Positions 8,903 through 17,897 are shown, counted from the first letter of the stretch. The stretch is 64,000 nt of DNA from Streptomyces sp. Q6 (GCF_036967205.1 NZ_CP146022.1:5704001-5768000); one strand, 5' to 3'. Numbers and translations: made by a program. The notes: generated by a model not told the origin, from the sequence alone.

Positions 8903-10159
8903 ATGTCGCGGAAGATACTCGTCGTCGGAGCCGGTCAGTCCGGTCTCCAGCTCGCCCTGGGCCTCCAGTCCCACGGGTACGAGGTCACCCTGATGTCCAA
9001 CCGCACGGCCGACGAGATCCGCTCCGGGCGGGTCATGTCGACGCAGTGCATGTTCCACACCGCGCTCCAGCACGAGCGCGACCTCCAGCTCAACTTCTGG
9101 GAGTCGCAGGCCCCGAGGATCGAGGGCCTCGGCGTCTCCGTCGCCGCCCCCGGCTCGCACGACCCGGGCCCCACCCAGCGCGCCATCGACTGGGTCGGCA
9201 AGCTGGACGGCTTCGCGCAGTCCGTCGACCAGCGCGTGAAGATGGCCGGCTGGATGGAGACGTTCGCGCAGCGCGGCGGCCAGCTCGTCATCCACGGCGC
9301 GGCGGTCTCCGACCTCGACTACTTCTCGCGCACGTACGACCTGGTCCTCGTCTCCGCGGGCAAGGGCGAACTGGTGTCGATGTTCGGCCGCGACGCCGAG
9401 AAGTCCCCGTACAGCGAGCCGCAGCGCGCCCTCGCCGTCGCCTACGTCCACGGCCTGGGCGTACGCCCCGAGCACCCGGACATGGACGCGGTCCGCTGCA
9501 ACCTCGTCCCCGGCGTCGGCGAGCTCTTCGTCATGCCGACCCTCACCACCTCCGGCCGCGCCGACATCCTCTTCTGGGAGGGCGTCCCCGGCGGCCCGGT
9601 CGACGCGTTCAAGGGCGTCAAGGACCCCTCCGAGCACCTCGCGCTCACCCTGGAGCTGATGGAGAAGTTCACGCCCTGGGAGTACGCGCGCGCCACGAAG
9701 GTCGAACTGACCGACGCGAACGGCACGCTGGCGGGCCGCTACGCCCCCACCGTCCGCAACCCCATCGGCCGGCTGCCCGGCGGCGGCGCGGTCCTCGGTG
9801 TCGCCGACGTCGTCGTCGCCAACGACCCGATCACCGGCCAGGGCTCCAACTCGGCGTCCAAGTGCGCCGCCGCGTACCTCGCCGCGATCGTCGAGCACGG
9901 CGACAAGCCGTTCGACGAGGAGTGGATGCAGTCGGCGTTCGACCGCTACTGGGACACCGCGCAGCACGTCACCAAGTGGACGAACACCATGCTCCAGGCG
10001 CCGCCGGAGCACGTCCTCAACCTGATCGGCGCGGCCGGCCAGCTGCCGCCCGTCGCCGACCGGTTCGCGAACGGCTTCAACAACCCGGCCGACTTCGAGA
10101 ACTTCTTCTACGAGCCGGAGAAGACCGGCGCGTACCTGGCCTCCGTGTCCGGGTCGTAG
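8903..10159 (+). CDS. StyA-type FAD-dependent monooxygenase (styrene/indole monooxygenase large-subunit family)
   Basis: 418 residues. The N-terminal FAD Rossmann motif is ILVVGAGQSGLQLALGL, and the segments SNRTADEIRSGRVMSTQCMFHTAL and VADVVVANDPITGQGSNSASKCAAAYL match the StyA group. That group epoxidises styrene or indole using FADH2 delivered by a separate reductase (StyB). No StyB gene is present in the window. The gene lies 54 bp after cvnD in the same direction, so it may be the last gene of the conservon operon. Its 3' end overlaps the convergent polyprenyl synthase by 52 bp. The substrate is unknown; the adjacent terpenoid cluster makes a terpene alkene a possible substrate. Confidence 0.85.
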   Translation: MSRKILVVGAGQSGLQLALGLQSHGYEVTLMSNRTADEIRSGRVMSTQCMFHTALQHERDLQLNFWESQAPRIEGLGVSVAAPGSHDPGPTQRAIDWVGKLDGFAQSVDQRVKMAGWMETFAQRGGQLVIHGAAVSDLDYFSRTYDLVLVSAGKGELVSMFGRDAEKSPYSEPQRALAVAYVHGLGVRPEHPDMDAVRCNLVPGVGELFVMPTLTTSGRADILFWEGVPGGPVDAFKGVKDPSEHLALTLELMEKFTPWEYARATKVELTDANGTLAGRYAPTVRNPIGRLPGGGAVLGVADVVVANDPITGQGSNSASKCAAAYLAAIVEHGDKPFDEEWMQSAFDRYWDTAQHVTKWTNTMLQAPPEHVLNLIGAAGQLPPVADRFANGFNNPADFENFFYEPEKTGAYLASVSGS

Positions 10160-11210
10160 CCGAGGCCGCGGTCCACGGTCGCGACGGCCAGCTCCGCCAG
10201 CAGGTCCACGCCCCGCGGGCCGAGCCCGTCGCCCGCGACGGCCAGCGCGTCCAGGCAGCGGCGCCGCTCACGGGCGATCGCCTGCCGGGTCGCGTCGAGC
10301 GCCCGCTCGCGCGGACCCGGTCGGCGGCCGCCGCGGCCGGACCGGCCCGCGGGCCGTCGTGCCGGGCCAGGTCGAGCAGCAGCGGGCGCAGCCCCGGATC
10401 GTGGTGCAGCGCCCAGATCGTCGGGTACGTGTAGACGCCCTCGGCGAGATCGTGACCTGTCGGTTTGCCGAGGGCCGCCGAGTCCTCGGTGAGGTCCGTC
10501 AGGTCGTCGAGGAGCTGGTACGCGATGCCGAGGTGGTGGCCGAAGCGGCCGAGCGCGGCGCCGGTCGCGGCGTCGTACCCGGCGGCGAGCGCGCCCATCC
10601 GGCAGGACGCCTCGATCAGCGCCCCCGTCTTCCCGGCGATCGCGCTGAAGTAGGAGTGCGCGGAGCGGTCCGCGTCGAAGAGGTGCCCCGCCTCCTCGGC
10701 CTGCCCCTCGCAGAGCCGCACCAGGGTGCGGCCGACCAGCGCGGCGGCGTCGGCGCCCAGCCCGGCCGCCGCGGTGTACGCGTGGCCGAGCAGCACGTCA
10801 CCGGCGAGCAGGGCGCGGCCGGCACCGGCCCGCGCGCTGATCGTCGCGACCCCGTGCCGGGTCGCGGCGTCGTCCATGAGGTCGTCGTGCACGAGGCTCG
10901 CCAGGTGCAGCAGCTCCACCGCGCAGGCGCCGCCCACGGCCCTCTCCCGCAGCCGTGCGGCGCCGGTGCGGCCCGCCCACGCGGTGGCCAGCACGAACAG
11001 CGGGCGCAGCCGCTTGCCGCCGGAGAGGACCTCGGCCATGGCGGGCGGCACGGCCAGCGGGCTGCCGCGCACCGCGGCGCCGATCGCGTCCAGGACGGCC
11101 CGGAGGTCCGCGTCGAGGCCGGTCGCCCCCAGATGGCGGGCCAGCACCCCGTACGCCTCGGTCCGCGGCACCTGCGGCCGCGGCCTGATCATCGTCGTGT
11201 TCCCTGTCAT
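10108..11210 (-). pseudogene. Polyprenyl diphosphate synthase (GGPP synthase-like), apparent 1-bp frameshift near the 3' end
   Basis: The type I isoprenyl diphosphate synthase signature is clear: GGKRLRP, first Asp-rich motif HDDLMDD (residues 109-114), second motif LLDDLTD, and GKPTGHDLAEG. It should condense IPP with an allylic diphosphate, probably to GGPP, for the neighbouring terpene synthase. The frame breaks near 10302: the original frame runs into RASGRSTRPG, while one added base in the C-run at 10302-10304 (+ strand) restores RASGALDATRQAIARE followed by LAVATVDRGLGYD and a TAG stop at 10108. With that base the product is 367 residues, normal for the family. Either the assembly lost one base or the last ~65 residues are really scrambled. 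The start overlaps the upstream P450 stop (ATGA). Confidence 0.85.
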
Positions 11211-12592
11211 GACGCCACCGCCTCGTGTCGTGCCGTGTGGTCGACGGCGCCGCGGGCGCGCCGCTCGACCGTCATCGCAACCCGCCCCGCGCCCAGCGAC
11301 GCCCGCGCGAGGGGGCGTACCACGGTGCCCGGCACCGGCCGCAGCCGGAAACGGGCGGCGACCGCGGCGACCACCAGCGTCAGTTCGGTCAGCGCCACCT
11401 CGTCGCCGATGCACTTGCGGTTGCCCGCGCCGAAGGGCAGCAGCGCGGCCCGGGACATCGGCGACGGGTCGAGCCAGCGGTCCGGATCGAAGCGCAGGGG
11501 ATCGGGGAAGAGCGCCGGATCGTGGTGCAGCTGGTACGGGCTGAACAGCACCGTGGCCCCCCGTGCGAGCCGGTGCCCGCCCAGGGTGGTGTCCCGGGTG
11601 ACGGTCCGGCTGAGCAGCCAGGCGGGCGGGTAGCGGCGCAGCGTCTCCAGGATCACGCGCCGGGTCAGCTCCAGGTTCGGCAGCGCGTCGGGGCCGAGCG
11701 GCCCGGCGTGCGCGCGGGTGGCGTCGTCGATCTCGGCGTGCAGCGCGCGCTCGATCCGCGGGTGCGCGGCGAGCAGGTGGAACACCCAGGTCAGCGCGTC
11801 GCCCGGCGGTTCGGTCGCGCCGATCATCAGCGTCATCACCTGGTCGTGGATCTCCTGGTCGCTCAGCGCGTCGCCGTGGTCGTCGCGCGAACTCACCAGG
11901 ATCGACAGCACGTCCCCGTGGTCGCGGCCCGCCTCGCGGTAGGCGTGGACGGTGTCGCGGATGACGCGGTGCAGGGTGGCGCGGGCCCGTGCGAAGCGGC
12001 GGTTGGCGGGCAGCGGCAGCCGGTGCGCCCAGCCGGCCGGGACGAGCATGCGCTGGTAGACGCCCCGCATGATGACGGGCATGGAGTCGACGACCTCGGC
12101 GACGGCCCGCTCGCCGAGCTGCCCGCCGAACAGCGAGCGGGCGGCGATCCGCAGGGTCAGCCGGTGCATCTCGTGGCCCACGTCGACCGTCCGGCCCGGG
12201 TGCCAGTCGGCCAGCGTCGCGGCGGTCTCCTCGGCGACCGGCCGGGCGTGCGCCGGCAGCCGGGCCGAGGCGAACGCGGGCTGCATCAGCAGGCGTTGGC
12301 GGCGGTGCGTCACGAAGTCCGAGCTGACGAGTCCGTCGCCCACCAGCAGCCGGGCCTTCTCGAACAGCGGGCCGCCCTTGTCGAAGGTCCGCGGATCGTG
12401 CAGGACCGTCATCACCGCTTCGGGACCGCAGGCCAGGTAGGCGCGGGCGGGTCCCAGGCGGAGCGTCACCAGGCCCTCGTGGTGCGGCAGTTCGCGCAGG
12501 AAGGGGAGCGGGCGGCGCCACAGGTGCAGGGCGTGGCCGAGCAGCGGCAGCGCGTGCGGGGCCTCGGCGGGGCCCGGCCGGGCGGCGCTCAC
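11207..12592 (-). CDS. Cytochrome P450, pentalenene-oxygenase-like (second of pair)
   Basis: 461 residues. P450 landmarks in order: C-helix THRRQRLLMQP, I-helix MTLMIGATEPPGDALTW, ExxR in LETLRRYPP, and the haem loop LLPFGAGNRKCIGDEVALTE with the axial Cys. The I-helix reads GATEPPGD where the partner P450 has GGMETTAN, so its acid/alcohol pair is altered. It starts with a GTG overlapping the upstream P450 stop (GTGA) and its stop overlaps the synthase start. The sequence FDKGGPLFEKARLLVGDGL is typical of P450s that travel with bacterial terpene cyclases (PtlI-like). It probably oxidises the cluster's terpene scaffold. No electron-transfer partner is encoded nearby. Confidence 0.88.
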   Translation of the reverse strand: MSAARPGPAEAPHALPLLGHALHLWRRPLPFLRELPHHEGLVTLRLGPARAYLACGPEAVMTVLHDPRTFDKGGPLFEKARLLVGDGLVSSDFVTHRRQRLLMQPAFASARLPAHARPVAEETAATLADWHPGRTVDVGHEMHRLTLRIAARSLFGGQLGERAVAEVVDSMPVIMRGVYQRMLVPAGWAHRLPLPANRRFARARATLHRVIRDTVHAYREAGRDHGDVLSILVSSRDDHGDALSDQEIHDQVMTLMIGATEPPGDALTWVFHLLAAHPRIERALHAEIDDATRAHAGPLGPDALPNLELTRRVILETLRRYPPAWLLSRTVTRDTTLGGHRLARGATVLFSPYQLHHDPALFPDPLRFDPDRWLDPSPMSRAALLPFGAGNRKCIGDEVALTELTLVVAAVAARFRLRPVPGTVVRPLARASLGAGRVAMTVERRARGAVDHTARHEAVAS

Positions 12593-14013
12593 GCCGTGCC
12601 GCCCGTGTAGGGGCAGCGGCCGGTCTCGGCGGGGGCCGCCGTGCGGTGCGTCACCGTCCGCCGGCGCAGCACCATCGGCATCGGGCCGGGCCCGAGCGTC
12701 GCCTCCGGCAGCGGTGTGCGCTTCGCGTCCGGGACCGGGCGCAGCGTCCAGCGGGCGAGGATCGAGGCGATGACGAGCATCGCCTCGGTGAGCGCGAACT
12801 TGTCGCCGATGCACTTGCGGTTGCCCATGATGAACGGCTGCATGGCCGCCTCGGTGACATCGTCGACGCGCTCCGGCAGCCACCGGTCGGGGTCGAACGT
12901 CTCCGGGTCCGCGAACAGTTCCGGGTTGTGGTGCAGCAGATAGGGGCTGAGCAGCACGATGGCGCCCTCGGGGATCGGACGGCCGCCCAGCTCGGTGGCG
13001 TGGGTGGTCGTCCGCGTCAGGAGCCACACCGGCGGCCGCAGCCGCAGGGTCTCGTACAGCACCCGGTTGAGGTACGGGAGCCGGGGGATGTCCTCGAACG
13101 TCGCGGGCCGGCCGCCGAGCACCGTGTCGAGCTCCGCGCACAGCCTCCGTTCGACCTCCGGGTGCGTGGTGATCTGGTGCAGCGTCGAGCAGATGGCGTT
13201 CGCCGTGGTCTCCATGCCGCCGGCGAGCAGCGTCATGACCTGCTTGTGGATCTCCGTCTCGGACAGGCCGCGGCCCGTCTCCTCGTCCACGGCGCCGATC
13301 AGGATGGACATCAGGTCGCCGTGGTCCACGCCCGCGGCGCGGTACTGCCCGATGGTCTCGTCGACCACCACGCGCATCCGCTCGTGAGCGAGGGCGAACT
13401 CCCGGTTCTCGCGGGTCGGCAGCTTCTCCAGGAGGGCCGTGGGCGCGACCATGCGCTTGTAGACGCCGCGGTTGATGATCGGCATGCACTCCTGCACCTC
13501 GGCCGCGGCCCGCCCGCTGACCGGGTTGGTGAACATGGTGCGGGAGGCGATGCGCAGGGTCACCGTGTGCATCTCGTCGCGGACATCGCCCTGCTGCCCG
13601 TCGCTCCAGCCGTCGAGCAGCGCCGCGATCTCCTCCCGCATGACGGTCGCGTAGCCCGGCATCCGTGCCTGGTGGAAGCCCGGCTGCATCATCCGGCGCT
13701 GCCGGCGGTGCGGCTCCCAGGTCGCCGCGAACAGGCCGCTGCCGACCAGCTCCTCGGCCTTGTCGAAGAGCGGTCCGCCCTTGTCGAAGGTGCGCGGCTC
13801 GAGGAGTACGCGCTTGATCAGGTCCGGGTGGCACACCATGACGGCGGGCCTGCGGCCCAGCCGGACCTCGACCAGGTCCCCGTACCGCGGCAGCCCCGTC
13901 AGGAACTCCAGCGGCCGCCGGGCCAGCGGCACGGCGTGGCCGAGCAGGGGCAGCGCGCCGGGCGCGACGGCGTACCGCGCCGTGCGGGGCGGCGCGGGCG
14001 AGACGGTGGTCAT
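12589..14013 (-). CDS. Cytochrome P450, pentalenene-oxygenase-like (first of pair)
   Basis: 474 residues. C-helix PHRRQRRMMQPGFH, I-helix LLAGGMETTANAI with a canonical acid/Thr pair, ExxR in YETLRLRPP, haem loop MQPFIMGNRKCIGDKFALTE. It is clearly paralogous to the next P450 (shared FDKGGPLF, GVYKRM/GVYQRM, PxPxNR or PTREN), so the pair likely arose by duplication and then diverged. The ATG at 14013 has GAGGAG 7 nt upstream; the open frame extends further but without a ribosome site. Terpene hydroxylation or multi-step oxidation is inferred from context. Confidence 0.9.
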   Translation of the reverse strand: MTTVSPAPPRTARYAVAPGALPLLGHAVPLARRPLEFLTGLPRYGDLVEVRLGRRPAVMVCHPDLIKRVLLEPRTFDKGGPLFDKAEELVGSGLFAATWEPHRRQRRMMQPGFHQARMPGYATVMREEIAALLDGWSDGQQGDVRDEMHTVTLRIASRTMFTNPVSGRAAAEVQECMPIINRGVYKRMVAPTALLEKLPTRENREFALAHERMRVVVDETIGQYRAAGVDHGDLMSILIGAVDEETGRGLSETEIHKQVMTLLAGGMETTANAICSTLHQITTHPEVERRLCAELDTVLGGRPATFEDIPRLPYLNRVLYETLRLRPPVWLLTRTTTHATELGGRPIPEGAIVLLSPYLLHHNPELFADPETFDPDRWLPERVDDVTEAAMQPFIMGNRKCIGDKFALTEAMLVIASILARWTLRPVPDAKRTPLPEATLGPGPMPMVLRRRTVTHRTAAPAETGRCPYTGGTA

Positions 14014-14084
14014 GACACTCCTCGGTCGGCACGGGGCGGGCAGGGGTGTACGCGGCGGGCGGTCCCCGGGCGGAGCCGGGACGG

Positions 14085-15149
14085 TCACACGGAGACGGTG
14101 GCGCGGTCGTGCGCCGGGGCCGGGCGGAAGCGGGCCACCGGGGCGGTGAGGCTGATCCAGCCCGACGTCGAGCCGTCCCAGACCGCGCCGTCACCGAAGT
14201 AGCGGGGCGTCAGGTACTCGAACTCCTGGCTCCCGCCGATGAGATGGTCGAGTCCGCGCAGATACGCGCGCACGTCGGCGGAGCCTCCGTGCGGCCCCGC
14301 GAGCAGCCGGTCCCGCGCGGCGATGTAGGCCCGCTCGTGGTGCGCGACCAGTCCGCACAGCCGGTCGACGGCGTCCTGGAGCGCGAGACCCTCGTGCTCG
14401 CACAGCACCCGCACGGTCGTCATCGTGTCGCGCTCGGCGTACTCCTTGCGCCACGACAGCAGGTCGTTGACCACGATCAGCTGCCGCATGCCGTGGTGGT
14501 GGACCTCGTCGAACACGCCGGCGGCAACCGGTCCGCTCAGGTCGGCCTCGGCCGCGTACTCGGTGAACAGCTCCAGGAACGCGCAGCCGAAGCTGTCGTC
14601 CCGTACGCGCATGCAGCTCTCGAAGTCGGTCACCCGGCCGTCCAGTTTGCAGCGGATCTCCGCCGCGCAGCCCCGCAGGAAGGCCTCCAGGCTCGCCACC
14701 AGACGATCGACCTGCGCCGGGCTCATCCCGGCGGAGATCCGCCGCCACAGGTCCTGCGCGGCGCGCCCGTACACGGTGGTCGCCACCGCGCCCCGCTCGC
14801 CGTCCCGCAGGTCGCTGAGGACGGCGGCGAACGCCTCGCCCGCCGCGGCGTGGTCGCCGCCGAGGGCCGCCTCGTCGGACACGAAGCTGTCGATGACGGT
14901 GACGAACTGGTACCAGTCGGCGATGTTCTGGGCCCGCTCCGGCCGCGCGTGCGGCACCGTCAGCGGCCCGTACAGGCCGTTGCGCTGGCGCAGGAAGAAC
15001 AGGAGCGACTCCTCGGAGTCGAAGCAGGAGCCCAGCATCCGGCGCACCCAGCCGTTCGAGGTGATCTCGATCCGGGCGGCGTCGGGGTGGTAGCCCACGG
15101 GCAGCAGGCGCGGCAGCGGCGGCAGGAAGAACTCGTCGGCGGAGCTCAC
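14085..15149 (-). CDS. Class I terpene synthase
   Basis: 354 residues, the usual length for a bacterial class I terpene cyclase. N-terminal FFLPPLPRLLPVGYHPD matches the family opening. The Asp-rich region reads VIDSFVSDE (residues 86-93), so the usual second Asp is Ser. The NSE triad is intact: VVNDLLSWRKEYAERD. The C-terminal RY pair is in LTPRYFGDG. It should ionise an allylic diphosphate in an Mg-dependent manner. A GGPP-type synthase in the same operon suggests a diterpene product, but the substrate cannot be read from sequence. The start is a GTG with GGAGG 8 nt upstream. Its product is presumably oxidised by the two P450s and the dioxygenase. Confidence 0.87.
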   Translation of the reverse strand: MSSADEFFLPPLPRLLPVGYHPDAARIEITSNGWVRRMLGSCFDSEESLLFFLRQRNGLYGPLTVPHARPERAQNIADWYQFVTVIDSFVSDEAALGGDHAAAGEAFAAVLSDLRDGERGAVATTVYGRAAQDLWRRISAGMSPAQVDRLVASLEAFLRGCAAEIRCKLDGRVTDFESCMRVRDDSFGCAFLELFTEYAAEADLSGPVAAGVFDEVHHHGMRQLIVVNDLLSWRKEYAERDTMTTVRVLCEHEGLALQDAVDRLCGLVAHHERAYIAARDRLLAGPHGGSADVRAYLRGLDHLIGGSQEFEYLTPRYFGDGAVWDGSTSGWISLTAPVARFRPAPAHDRATVSV

Positions 15150-15183
15150 GGGCGGGCCTCCTTCGGCCTGGGGGACGGCCGGT

Positions 15184-16179
15184 TCAGGAGAAGACCTCGG
15201 CGAGCCGCGCGCCGAACCACTCGGCGGGCGTCGACGCCGTCTTGATCCGCTGCGAGGTGTGCGCGTTGCTGAACGGGAGGATCGGCTCGATCGTCGCGTC
15301 CGGGTTCGGGATGTGGAAGTACGGGATGCTGATCCGCGCCTCGCCCTCCTGTCCGGGCAGCGGATTGCGCACCCGGTGCATGGTCGAGACCCAGCGCCCG
15401 CCGGTCCAGAACTCCATCATGTCGCCGATGTTGATGACGAAACTGCCCCGCGTGTACGGGACGTCGCGCCAGCCGTGACCCTGCTGCTCGACCTGGAGTC
15501 CGCCCGCGCCGTCCTGGTGCAGGATCGTCAGGTTTCCCCAGTCGGCGTGCGGGCCCTTCCGCAATTGCCCGGCCATCGGCGGCTCGGTCAGCGGGTAGTA
15601 GTAGTTCGCCGAGATCGTCGACGACGCCTGGTCGGTCTTGTCGTCGAAGAAGTGCTCGTCGAGGCCGAGAGCGAGCGCGAAAAGGTGCAGGAGATCCTGC
15701 GAGAGTCTCTCCATCGCCGCGCTGTACTCGAGCCACACGGCACGGAAGTCGGCCGGTTCGGCGGGCCACTGGTTCACGGCTTCCCAGGGCAGCGTCAGCG
15801 CGTCGGCGCCCGCGGGCGGCGCGCTGTTGTCCCGGACGCTGGCGGCGAAGACCTCCTGGAGGTCGGGCAGGGACTCGATGCCGGAGCTCTTGGACCCGCA
15901 GCCGGCCTCGGCGTAGAAGCCGTTGGTGCCGGGGCCCACGCCGTGCGCGGCCTTCCGCTCGTCCGGCAGCGCGAAGAACGCGCGGCAGCTCTCGTACATG
16001 CGGTCCACGAGTTCCTCGTCCACACCGTGGCCTACGACGGTGAAGAAGCCGGACGTCTCACAGGCGGAGCCGATCGCCTTCGCGGCGAGCGCTTTTCCCT
16101 CGGGGGTGTCGGTACCGGACAGATCGATGACGGGTACGAAATCCTCCGCCACGGTGACGCCGTCGATCGCTGTGGACAT
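15184..16179 (-). CDS. Isopenicillin N synthase-family non-haem iron dioxygenase
   Basis: 331 residues. N-terminal VPVIDLSG and GFFTVVGHGV are hallmarks of the IPNS/2-oxoglutarate oxygenase fold. The iron ligands are His and Asp in HADWGNLTIL and the distal His in STMHRVRNP; the RxS cosubstrate motif is ARISIPYFH. It is first gene of the terpenoid operon, 34 bp upstream of the terpene synthase, with AAGGAG before its ATG. A tailoring role (hydroxylation, desaturation or ring change on the terpene, using 2-oxoglutarate and O2) is likely. A role in beta-lactam chemistry is not suggested by the neighbours. Confidence 0.88.
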   Translation of the reverse strand: MSTAIDGVTVAEDFVPVIDLSGTDTPEGKALAAKAIGSACETSGFFTVVGHGVDEELVDRMYESCRAFFALPDERKAAHGVGPGTNGFYAEAGCGSKSSGIESLPDLQEVFAASVRDNSAPPAGADALTLPWEAVNQWPAEPADFRAVWLEYSAAMERLSQDLLHLFALALGLDEHFFDDKTDQASSTISANYYYPLTEPPMAGQLRKGPHADWGNLTILHQDGAGGLQVEQQGHGWRDVPYTRGSFVINIGDMMEFWTGGRWVSTMHRVRNPLPGQEGEARISIPYFHIPNPDATIEPILPFSNAHTSQRIKTASTPAEWFGARLAEVFS

Positions 16180-16224
16180 CGGGGCTCCTTCCGTCGCATT
16201 CCCTTTCCGCGGAACGCCTGGAAG

Positions 16225-16253
16225 GTATGCCCCGGTCCTAAGGCCCGGGTTAA
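16225..16253 (-). promoter_or_regulatory. Candidate promoter of the terpenoid operon
   Basis: On the minus strand TTAACC (16253-16248) and GCATAC (16230-16225) are separated by 17 bp. They lie about 46 bp before the dioxygenase ATG, after the stop of the upstream NlpC/P60 gene. The boxes only partly match consensus. Confidence 0.4.
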
Positions 16254-16270
16254 GAGCCCCGAGGGTGCCC

Positions 16271-17404
16271 TCAGGTGGCCGGCGCCCCCGCGTCGCCGTA
16301 GCCCGCGTCCCCGCCCGTCCGGGCGCCCGGCGGCAGCTTCGGTGCCCGGTACCCCGTCATGGACCCGGAGCCCGGGTCCGGCCGCACCGCCCCGAGCAGC
16401 GGGTTCGCCGCGATCGGCGAGACCTTGACGCGGGCCCCGGGGCGCGGGGCCTGCACCACCATTCCGTCGCCCAGGTACATCGCGACGTGCGTGGCCTCGG
16501 GGAAGTACACGACGAGATCGCCGGGGCGCAGCTCGGACAGCGGTACGCGCGGCAGCGTCGCCCACTGCTCCTGCGAGGTGCGCGGGATCGGGCGCCCGGC
16601 GTGCGCCCAGGCCTGCGAGGTGAGCCCGGAGCAGTCGTACGCCTGCGGGCCCTGCGCGCCCCACACGTACGGCTTCCCGATCTGCCGCACCGCGTACGCG
16701 AGCGCCCGGTCGCCCTCCCGCGACGGCGACCGGCCGACCGAGCTGAGCGCCCCCGACGCCATGAACTTCCGCTGCGCGTCCGCCGTTCCGTCGTTCTCCA
16801 GGCGGGCGAGCTCGGCCAGCTGGTCCGTGGTCAGGGAGGCGAGCAGCTCCTCGACCTCCTTGAGGTGACCGTCGACCGCGTCGCGTTCCTTCTTCTGCTT
16901 CTCGGCGAGCTGCAACTGCTCGTCGAGCGCGGCCCGTGCCTTCGTCGCCAGGTCGTCGGCCGTCTTCTCGCCGCTCACCAGCCGGTCGACGGTGGCCTCC
17001 TGCTCCTTGGCCGCCCGGCGCAGCACATGCCCCTGGTCGAGCGCGTGCTGCGGATCACGGGCGAGGAGCAGCCGTACGTACGGGGCGATCTCGCTGCGTC
17101 CCTGGTACTGCTCGCGGGCGAGGCGCCCGGCGTCGGTACGGCTGTCGTGCAGCGCGCCCCGCGCCCTGGCGAGCTTCCCGGCGAGGTCGTCCGCCTCCTT
17201 GCGGCGCTTCTTGAGCTCCTCCGCGGTGGCGTTGTACGTCTCGCTGGCCTCCTCGGCCTCCCGGTACAGACGCTGAAGGTCCGTCAGGAGTTCGGCGACC
17301 GACTTGTCGCCGGCCGGCTCCGGTACCGCCCCCGCGGGTCCCGGCGCGAGCAGCGCCCCCGCGACCGCCGCCGTGCAAGCCCACCGCACCAGTCTGCCTG
17401 ACAC
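16271..17404 (-). CDS. Secreted NlpC/P60 peptidoglycan endopeptidase with coiled-coil N-terminal region
   Basis: 377 residues. Signal peptide (LVRWACTAAVAGALLAPGPAGAV), then about 200 residues of charged heptad-like helix (QRLYREAEEASETYNATAEEL and KQKKERDAVDGHLKEVEELL), then a C-terminal NlpC/P60 domain: ALAYAVRQIGKPYVWGAQGP, the catalytic Cys in YDCSGLTSQAW, and the His in EATHVAMYLGDG. This layout is common for actinobacterial cell-wall hydrolases that cut the stem peptide. The GTG at 17404 was chosen for its strong GGAGGT and the signal peptide that follows. A short stem sits just upstream of the ribosome site (17417-17438). Confidence 0.92.
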   Translation of the reverse strand: MSGRLVRWACTAAVAGALLAPGPAGAVPEPAGDKSVAELLTDLQRLYREAEEASETYNATAEELKKRRKEADDLAGKLARARGALHDSRTDAGRLAREQYQGRSEIAPYVRLLLARDPQHALDQGHVLRRAAKEQEATVDRLVSGEKTADDLATKARAALDEQLQLAEKQKKERDAVDGHLKEVEELLASLTTDQLAELARLENDGTADAQRKFMASGALSSVGRSPSREGDRALAYAVRQIGKPYVWGAQGPQAYDCSGLTSQAWAHAGRPIPRTSQEQWATLPRVPLSELRPGDLVVYFPEATHVAMYLGDGMVVQAPRPGARVKVSPIAANPLLGAVRPDPGSGSMTGYRAPKLPPGARTGGDAGYGDAGAPAT

Positions 17405-17416
17405 GTCATCACCTCC

Positions 17417-17438
17417 GGTGCGGGGCAGCCTTCGCACC
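17417..17438 (-). other. Leader hairpin next to the ribosome site of the NlpC/P60 gene
   Basis: GGTGCG (17417-17422) and CGCACC (17433-17438) form a 6-bp stem with a 10-nt loop directly before the GGAGGT of the NlpC/P60 gene. It could influence translation initiation. It is too short to assign to a known riboswitch. Confidence 0.35.
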
Positions 17439-17540
17439 CCACACCGTGAACATCAACAGACAGGCACCCGGTCCACTCGGCGGGCTGCTCGCTTCGGCCC
17501 AACTCCGCCACTCCTGCGGTGGACGCGCGGCGAGGCGCCT

Positions 17541-17801
17541 TTACGGCTTCGACCACGGCCACCGCACGGTGCGTCCGGCCTTCCCCTCGGGCGCGAACAC
17601 GTACCGCCACCGCACCAGCCGCACGGCCTTCTCGCCGGGCACGGGCTCCCGTACGTACACGAGCACGGTGTCGGGGCCGCCGTCCCGGTCGGGCACGGGC
17701 ACCCGGTAGACCTTGGGCGGGTTGCCGGTGGCGGTGGTCAGGACGGGCAGCACGCGGCCGTCGAGGGGTCCGCCGACGAACGGGATGTCTTGGCTCTTCA
17801 C
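17541..17801 (-). CDS. Small conserved hypothetical protein
   Basis: 86 residues starting with GTG (MKSQDIPFVGGPLDGRVLPV). No signal peptide or membrane segment; beta-rich and ending with RWRYVFAPEGKAGRTVRWPW. The GGPLDG opening is seen in small actinobacterial proteins of unknown function. It lies alone between TetR and NlpC/P60, all on the minus strand. No function is proposed. Confidence 0.6.
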   Translation of the reverse strand: MKSQDIPFVGGPLDGRVLPVLTTATGNPPKVYRVPVPDRDGGPDTVLVYVREPVPGEKAVRLVRWRYVFAPEGKAGRTVRWPWSKP

Positions 17802-17897
17802 GCTGGCCAGTGTCCCTGACGTGCCTCCCCGGACCGCGTCACCTCAGGTGTTCCGCCGCGGGCGGCGCGGGAGGTCCAGCGGGCGGACGCACCCCGG

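Noticed and set aside
15184-16179. Beta-lactam biosynthesis from the isopenicillin N synthase-like gene
   Set aside because: No ACV synthetase or epimerase is present and the operon is a terpenoid one; the family includes many other dioxygenases.
17405-17540. Possible c-di-AMP (ydaO-type) riboswitch upstream of the NlpC/P60 gene
   Set aside because: Such switches often precede wall-hydrolase genes in Streptomyces, but I could not find the conserved core segments here; only a short stem by the ribosome site is visible.
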